A stretch of DNA of 64,000 nt, taken from the NCBI GenBank assembly GCA_022478985.1, contig JAKSZP010007894.1, positions 124,001-188,000 on the forward strand, given 5' to 3'. Numbering within the stretch: position 1 is the first letter of the stretch; each line of letters opens with the position of its first letter. Below, piece by piece: positions 57,480 through 64,000 of this stretch. Source of the stretch: Massospora cicadina (Eukaryota; Entomophthoromycota; Entomophthoromycetes; Entomophthorales; Entomophthoraceae). Both the position numbers and the translations under genes were made by a program. The notes under the pieces were generated by a model, which saw only the letters and a program-made list of their open reading frames with translations, had not been told where the DNA came from and searched no databases.

Positions 57480-58430
57480 TTTATTTGGTCTCTAGGCCGC
57501 TCATTTCTTAAGCTTGCCTATTCGCTTGGCTATTTTGGCTAATAAAGACCTCCTATGAACTACTTACCTCATGTACAACCTAAAGATCTATCCAGGATTA
57601 GAAAACTAAATGCAACTTTTATGAGATCCTCCAATTTCACCATACTATACAACCTCTAGGTTGGCCATCAAAAAGATAATAGGAATGAGCTTGGTTCCTT
57701 GGAGCCGATGGAGAACTCCTAAGATTTTCTCACCCATTATACAACTTAAAAACCCGTCAGTAATAGACACCTGGGCTCTAGCTATAAAATATTTTTCCTA
57801 ACTTATTCATAAAGGATTTGGGCTAGAATTTTAAAAACTTAACCATGCTTCTTGGCATCTTAGTGCCGATGTATGCCTCCAAAGCTTTGTTTAACCTCAC
57901 AAAACCTATAATTAATCCAAGATAAAAACTTGGGTTCAAAGCTTTAGAAGCTTTCCAGTTTAGAGACTTTTTAGTTTAGATAAGATCATCTCCTATGCTT
58001 GATCATGAGCTTGTCCATTTAATTCCAGTGGAGCACTAAACATTCCTCACTACATATACAACCTTTAAGTACGTCCATAAATTTATACATCTACTGAATC
58101 ATTCTGACACCAACAATTTTTAAACTATCTCATACAAGTTATAAGTTATTCATCATCAAGTGCTTAGTCATTCTCTTGGCGTATTGAAGACAATGGATAC
58201 TTCCCATGCTTTTCTCTTCTCCCATACAACTACAAATTTATCAAAGTTGTATACCTATTGTTTAACTTTGGGAACGCCATCATATTACAACTATCCCTGA
58301 TGGTCTCTATGATATTTCATTTTATATGCTTAAACATGCAATTATAGCCTTGGTGCCAATGAATTTGTCCTAATGATTCTTCACCAATGTTTGAATGTTG
58401 TCTGACATCACATGTAAAACTATGATTTCT
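57480..58430. repeat. Degraded tandem satellite array 2 (about 163-bp spacing)
   Basis: Anchors equivalent to GATACCTGG at about 57604, 57770, 57930, 58092 and 58254 (spacing 160-166). Unit blocks such as CGCTTGGC(T/A)ATTTTGG, GCCGATG(G/T)A and TACAACCTAAAGATCTATCC repeat in order. Confidence 0.78.
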
Positions 58431-58434
58431 TATC

Positions 58435-59056
58435 TAATAATAAACTTTTAATTAATTTAAGTGTATAATTTATTGAGCTATTTCGCCAAAATTGATCTAA
58501 AGTCCAACTTTCTGTTTAATCTTTGTCAGTCTATATTGCCAGCAATTCAGTTACAATGAGTATTGGTAACCATTGCCAATTAAAAAGGTATTATGGGAAT
58601 TACGCTTGATCCCTTGCACCCCAGCAACGCTAAACCCTGAATCAATAATTTATGTCAACTTACTATGGATCTGCGGCCTAGTAATGCAAAAAAATATATT
58701 TTATCTTCTCCCATTATTTTCTTGATTAACATAAACTTGTTGCTACTAGATTTTAGTGTTATCCTTAGCTTTTGTCAGCATCTTGGCCCTATTATACTAA
58801 CATTGCTATGGTTTGAATCCCTAAGGGTAAGGGCCTTTGTCTCATTGGCTTCTTTCAGAACAATAATGTAGATGAGTTAAAAATCATAAGAGCATTTGTG
58901 TTTCCAAATTGCTGGCACTATTAGAGCTATGAAGTTAAGTAGTACACACAGAAAAATTTATCAAATAAAAAATTGTTTTTTTATTGTAGATAAACCAACT
59001 AACAAGATCCAAAAAGAGAATCATTGTGCTCATGACTTTTTATAGTACCCAGAAAC
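58435..59056. other. Possible module M2 remnant, then no gene seen
   Basis: 58440-58660 weakly resembles M2 (22560 and 26500 copies). The rest shows no recognisable feature. A 68-codon frame (58665-58871) has no motif. Confidence 0.35.
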
Positions 59057-59072
59057 TATGGGATTTTGTCTA

Positions 59073-59358
59073 TTTTTATTTTATTTGAGGTGGGCCAACC
59101 TGGGGACAATACCGCACCAATTATTGGGAAATCAAATGAATGAGAAAGGAGGATAAAATCTGGAAAATCTCCATGCGCGGCGTATGATAGGCCAGGAACT
59201 CCATGGACTGCATTTGCTATTCGATATCTCAATTTGGGGCATTGGTGCACAACGCCAACACAGTCATAATTGTCCCCAACCCAAAGTTCCTGTACTGGAA
59301 TCGAACTTAAGGAGGCAGTAGTAGAGGTCCCTATTCTATCACTGGGGTATCCTCCCCT
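59073..59358 (-). mobile_element. tRNA-derived SINE with LINE-2w-type 3' tail
   Basis: 286 bp flanked by a 16-bp duplication with three mismatches (TATGGGATTTTGTCTA at 59057-59072, TATGAGGTTTTATCTA at 59359-59374). The 5' head (59358 downward) starts GGGGAGGAT and has an A-box-like ACCCCAGTGATAGAA and a B-box AGTTCGATTCC at normal tRNA spacing, an internal Pol III promoter. The body is of unknown origin. The tail (GGTATTGTCCCCAGG, then TTGGCCCACCTCAAATAAAA) matches that of LINE-2w. Confidence 0.8.
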
Positions 59359-59374
59359 TATGAGGTTTTATCTA

Positions 59375-60507
59375 AAAAAGATTATATCATTTAATTCCCT
59401 GTTTTGATAACTAATTTTAGTTTGTGATATACCTAACTGCATCACACAGTGTACTATTTTTTATTAGATAAAATACTTGTTACCATTAGATTTCAATACC
59501 TATGCGCCAATTTCAACACTTGTGCTAACTATTGGGACACTTCCCGCCGTCTTGTACATAAACAATCTAATAATGAACCAGCTAGATGTCTATTTCCATG
59601 CTGGAGTAATTTTTATGTTAATAATGAGTAGCTGGCCTTGAGGACCAGCACAATTTTGATCAGCCTATTAATTCTCCTATTGATATTCAACACAACCATT
59701 TTAGGCTTTTTACAAGAATTCTGTTAGCTGAAGATTTCTGAGTTCCTGAAAATAGGTTACTTAACGCTGTTGTTTGGGAGATTGATTACCTTCACTTAGT
59801 AGTCCAATACAAAGTAGTGGGAATCAAAGAATTAAAGACACACCTATTGACTTCCAATTAGAGTTTGAGCAAGCTAAACGCCAGCTCTTGGCAGAGAACT
59901 TCCACTTTCTCGAATGATTATTGTCCAGTTATGTCAAGAGTTTATGTTTTTTTTACTTTGTCAGATCCAATACCAAAGGTAATGCGGCGATGGTTGTGCA
60001 GCAAATGCTATTATTTTTATATTCACCAATACTCTGATAAGTATGGGTCTATTGAAATTCAAGTGATCTCAGTTGGTGAATAACCTTGCCACCCATTTCA
60101 CCACCAACTTCTGTTCACTTGGCACCCTATGCTCAAAATTATGAAGACTTTCATGTAAATTTCATTGGAATCACAAAGTCAATATATTCACACTACTCAG
60201 TTATACAACCCTGGGGCTCAATAAATTTACTTGTGACCTTTACATCCCTGAATATGAATATTAATTCCTTGAAATCCAATTGATTTATCCAATTTTGACA
60301 AGAATGGAAAAGTACCTAACTAGATTACTCTTTTTGTAAATCAGTATGGGGGGTGCCTCAGAGACAATATGTTGCTGCTTTAATGATACCTGAACACTGT
60401 GAGACAGGAATTAGTCAAGGCCAAATTGAATGATTTGGTTAAGGCTTACCACAATGATAAAGATCTCATCATTAAAGAGTTTGACAGAGTAAAATGGATT
60501 ACAACAT
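59375..60507. other. Unassigned stretch, no recognisable gene
   Basis: Short plus-strand frames (59449-59631, 59865-60083, 60086-60283) have no motif I recognise. It may be the left part of the element whose RT trace appears at 63.5 kb, interrupted by copy C, but this is a guess. Confidence 0.35.
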
Positions 60508-60520
60508 TTAAATTGTTCTG

Positions 60521-62386
60521 AATTTATTTGAGGTACGCTGACCAGAGGACAGACATTATCAAAGCTCTAAAAGTAAAAAAGGTCTAAACAGACCTACCAA
60601 AAAAGAATGATTAGACCGCCCAAATTGAGCAGGAGTAACACAACCAAACAATAATACAACCAACCAGGTAGCATAGCGACGAGTTGCTCACCCACCATGG
60701 CGGAAGGGGAAGGGGCTTTGGGTGGCTCATCTTCAGTATTAGAGTCCGCCTCATAGGCAAGAGTGTGGGCCAATGTGGAGAGCAATGGTGTGGGGTGATC
60801 AGTGATATGGGGAACGAGTTGGCTGATGGTCAGCTGGTCATCTAAATACCTGCATCAAAAAATGCACCTAGGTATTTGTAAAAACAGTTCTCCATGAAGG
60901 CGGATGCAAGGAAGCTGGGATAATAATGCTATGGTGGCGCGGATGGCTTTTGTCTTGTACTGCAAAGTAATAGCAACTTTCTAGATGGCGGCCTTTGCTT
61001 GTTTTTGGAGGATTAAGATGTCACGTTTGCCCTGTGGGGCTATGGTTGGGGCAATAATGGGAGGAAGGAGATCCTTGGAATGTATCGCTACTGATGCGTC
61101 AACCAGCTCACAGATGGCGCTATTATCTGAGCGATCAACGCAGCAATAGCAAGATGGTTTTAAGAACGAAACACAAGGGCGTTGAGCCAGGGGGCATAAA
61201 AATGCCGAGGGATCTGAATGGGGTGGTGTACCTAAAAAATTCTTCAATTTAGGTTTTTGAGTCTTCAATCACATTGCCTTTTTCATTGGTATCATCCAAT
61301 GAAGTCCTTGTGTTCAAGTTGTAATTGAAATTGGGATTAGTGCATTGGTGTGTTGTGGCTTTCAATTGAAGAATAACGTGGGAATAAACTGTTGTCCAAG
61401 CCTATTCCTTGTCTGGTTGAGGCGAAGGTGAACATGAAAATGAGGAGGGGGCTGATGGGCAGTTGCGGGCCCCATAGTGGCAACAGGCTTTGGGGGAGAG
61501 GGGGAAGGATTGTACCCCATACTGGAAAAGCAGTGGGGTGTGTGGAAAATTGGGGGCCAGAAGGAGACAACTCAGATCCAGTAGAAGAATCAGATAGGGG
61601 CATTTACGCTTTGAGTGATCCAACTCAAAGCAGGATGGACAGATGGTCCGCCCACCCTAATTGTGAGACCAGTATGGATGGTCAGAGGCAGAAGGAATGA
61701 TGGACCGGGGGGATCAATAAAGCAATTTTGTTGAAATTTCAGCTAATTTTGGTGAATGCATAAGGCCCAGTGAAGCGAGCGGCCCCATTCAGGACACAAA
61801 CTGAAGGATGGGGTTGGAGCCATACGTGGCCAAGCCTTCCATCAACTCCTGATGGAGCACCATAGGGGGAAGGTGAGTCAGAAACCCAGAAAATTGAACC
61901 AGCATAGTATTGTTGGTGGGGAGCCAGTTGCGCATTGCGTGGATAGGGGTGCCCTGGAAAATCAGGAGTATGGTGGCCGCAGTGGCGGCGTCAGCTTCAC
62001 AAGTGAAGCTTAGATCAAAATACCCCTTATAGGGGCGAAAATCTATAAAGCTGGCCGGCAGCATAACTTCCTGGGCCATGTCAATAATGACTATATCTTC
62101 ATATGGTAACAATCTCCCATATTAAACTAAAGGCTGAAATGCAGCTGGGATTGAGGAAGAACGAGCAGGCTATGAGGCACTTCCTGGGTATATGCCAGAT
62201 TGATGGCGAGATCCTTGGGCGAAATAAACTGACCCAATGATTTAGTGGGACTGGACAAACCATTCCAAACACATTTTTCTGACAGACGGAAATTGCTGGG
62301 GGTTTTTACCGCTTACCCACATGGGAGCAGCTGGCGGAGAATCCAAGTTCATCAGGCAACAAATAGGGTAGGTAGGCTTAGGCTAG
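60521..62386 (-). mobile_element. ORF1-only retroposon, copy C
   Basis: 1866 bp. The 5' end (62340-62386, GATTCTCCGCCAGC on the minus strand) matches copy A at 15768. The 3' tail lies at 60521-60560 (GATAATGTCTGTCCTCTGG). Flanks TTAAATTGTTCT (60508-60519) and TTAGATTTGTTT (62387-62398) may be a decayed duplication. Minus orientation, no RT or EN. Confidence 0.85.
60594..62112 (-). pseudogene. ORF1-like protein of copy C with hydrophobic C-terminus, broken
   Basis: The piece 62112-61789 (107 codons) has FIDFRPYKGYFDLSFTCEAD and HQELMEGLATYGSNPILQF, close to copy A. HSKRKCPY (near 61620) is the end of the knuckle. Frames 61268-60981 and 60785-60594 cover the helical C-terminal region. The last frame ends in a run of about 22 hydrophobic residues starting LPGWLYYCLVVLLLLNLGG, a good transmembrane-segment candidate, right before the stop. 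Copy A has a related but damaged end. Confidence 0.72.
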
Positions 62387-62399
62387 TTAGATTTGTTTA

Positions 62400-63500
62400 C
62401 TTTTTTTAATTAAAAATCTCTCAAAAGTGATTCCAAGCGGAAAGAAAGTCACACCATGTATAAAGTTGGTTCTTAAATTAGCCTTTTACAAGAATGAATC
62501 TGTGACGGCCAAAGCCATGAGTTATATATGGTAAGGCTCAAGTGTTTTATGAAGCTGATTACTATATAACTTTGAAGCCCAAATTATCCTTAGACATACT
62601 TGTGAGCTATACATTAAACTTTACCATATATTTTTACTGGTTCTCAATGATGAACATACCATTACTTATAAGGTTACCTGACTAGTCCTAAGCACCAGTA
62701 CTTTTGAGATGCATAATCTCAGTCAGCTGGAGCTATGAGAAGTCACCAGTTGGCCCTATCTCTAATTAAAAATTATAATTAGGCAGTTTGTCCGTGATTT
62801 AATAAGTTTGATGAGAGCCAAATCACATTTAGGTTATGCAATATGTAAGGGCACTATGCAAGTCACTTCCCTTAAATGGTTGCTGATTTCCTTAATACGT
62901 GATCATCTCAGATACTTATTATAGCTTAGTAAAGGATGAAGTGGATGAGGCAATTGTTATTCTATTTATCCAACTCAAGTAAAATCCAAAACTATTATCA
63001 AAATTTAGAGCCCAATCTTTTGTTATTGGCTTGCCAAAAGAAAACTAGGTCGCTTTGGTTTTTCTTCTTTGTGTAGTAATTACTTGGGAGGTGTTAACTT
63101 AACCCTCTACATTGCTTTTGAAAATTGAGATATTTTATCTAGTATGTTATAATCAAAGCCTTATGCTCATCAATTGGGATAAAGAAAACTTCTAGTCACC
63201 TCTTTCAATAATCTTATACTAGATGGGGTCCAGAAACGCCATATCTGAATAAGTGTTGAGTGAATCAAGACTGCAGCTTAGTGATAATTTACATTCATAA
63301 CTGGGGAAAGCTGGCACCATTAATGTCAATCTACTTAACTCAATTGATATTTATCACTCTGAAAACACTTATATTGATATTATAGTGAACAAACTCTAAG
63401 GGACATTGTATATAGTGGGGCACTTATTAGTATCTTGTCTATTAAATTGGTGAAAAAACTGGTCTTTGCTATCAATATAGACCAATTTAAATTATTGTTA
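62400..63500. other. No recognisable gene
   Basis: AT-rich with chance frames only. Possibly the upstream part of the RT-bearing remnant that follows. Confidence 0.35.
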
Positions 63501-63514
63501 CTGTGAGGCCACAG

Positions 63515-63660
63515 ATGATAACTTCTGATGGATATCACAGTGCACTGCTACTGCAGTTTGGCTCACTGGTGACAAATGCTCCTGCCATCGTTTTCCCAGA
63601 TTTTTATTATGACTTTATTATTAGAACCTCATCTATGAGGGCATATTGAATTAAGTATGA
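63515..63660 (+). pseudogene. Trace of a gypsy-type reverse transcriptase of another lineage
   Basis: In one frame 63524-63640 reads HSALLLQFGSLVTNAPAIVF and then PDFYYDFI, resembling the VMPFGLTNAPATFQDFIND block of gypsy RTs. Its PFGLTNAP form differs from the PQGLCNAP form of GYP1-4. Only this block is visible, so the call is tentative. Confidence 0.4.
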
Positions 63661-64000
63661 TTCAGACAATAAAACTTAGTAAATCTGGGCCAAATCCTTT
63701 AAATTTATTGTAATAGTAAGGACGGCAGCCCAAAGCTAAATAACCAAGTTATTAACTTTGCCTATAAATATATAATTGTGCCCTTAGTTATTAGAAAATT
63801 AAGGAAAAAACCAGGTGTTGGATGGCCAGAATATAGAATCTAATGGCATTCTACTATAATCTAGTCATAGCTTGACCATTTAGATAAGTCATTAATTAAA
63901 TGTGGGAACTAGAAATTTTGATTTGAAGATACCCAAGGATTAAATTGTGAAATCTTTGCGCTGTTTCTCCAATATTGCTTGTAATTGATCACCGCTCAAG
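63661..64000. other. No recognisable feature
   Basis: AT-rich end of the window with no coding or repeat signal that I can support. Confidence 0.4.

Noticed and set aside
1..64000. Intact host protein gene, rRNA or functional tRNA
   Set aside because: I checked the longest frames on both strands; all recognisable ones are retroelement parts with stops, and the tRNA-like pieces lack a proper cloverleaf.

Overview
This is a eukaryotic nuclear window that looks gene-poor and made almost entirely of old, mutated transposable elements. I find no intact host gene, rRNA or CRISPR array. The host cannot be fixed from the sequence. The elements are Ty3/gypsy LTR retrotransposons and APE-type non-LTR elements; the satellite remnants are about 165 bp per unit. 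A broken gene at 18.6-19.3 kb resembles an uncharacterised animal (mostly arthropod) protein family. A very repeat-rich arthropod, or an arthropod-associated fungus with a giant genome, are my best guesses.

Layout: 1-6120 is a degraded LINE (LINE-1w, plus strand), followed by a tRNA-like relic. 6270-15650 holds two copies of an unclassified repeat, the second split by a gypsy element (GYP1, minus, 7879-14250, 5-bp target duplication ACATA). 15669-17594 is the first of three copies (A, B, C) of a roughly 1.9-kb retroposon that carries only an ORF1-like gene. 18.0-19.8 kb has a promoter-bearing direct repeat pair around the animal-like pseudogene. 20.2-27.4 kb is a decayed satellite region, interrupted by retroposon copy B (23039-24924) and by an unknown 0.9-kb insertion.

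27419-57072 is a Russian-doll nest. GYP4 (minus) was invaded by GYP2 (plus, 30027-51248, exact CCAAC duplication). GYP2 in turn received GYP3 in its integrase region (plus, 35593-45185) and a 5.2-kb LINE in its 3' LTR (LINE-2w, minus, 45859-51080, about 17-bp duplication). Removing each insert restores homology across the junction. The satellite resumes at 57.2-58.4 kb. A tRNA-headed SINE lies at 59073-59358, retroposon copy C at 60521-62386, and a reverse transcriptase trace near 63.5 kb.

The most interesting system is a shared-tail retroposition network. LINE-2w, the three ORF1-only retroposons and the SINE all end in the same 3' tail of about 45 bp, which can start and end with complementary GGTAA/TTACC. 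LINE-2w is the likely source of the reverse transcriptase. The ORF1-only elements encode a protein related to the LINE-2w ORF1 protein (nucleic-acid-binding fold plus CCHC knuckle) with a different C-terminal part that, in copy C, ends in a strongly hydrophobic segment. Three gypsy elements also share one tRNA primer site (GYP2 has a diverged version), and GYP1 Gag carries a collagen-like Gly-X-Y stretch. All boundaries and similarities were found by eye and carry an uncertainty of a few bases.
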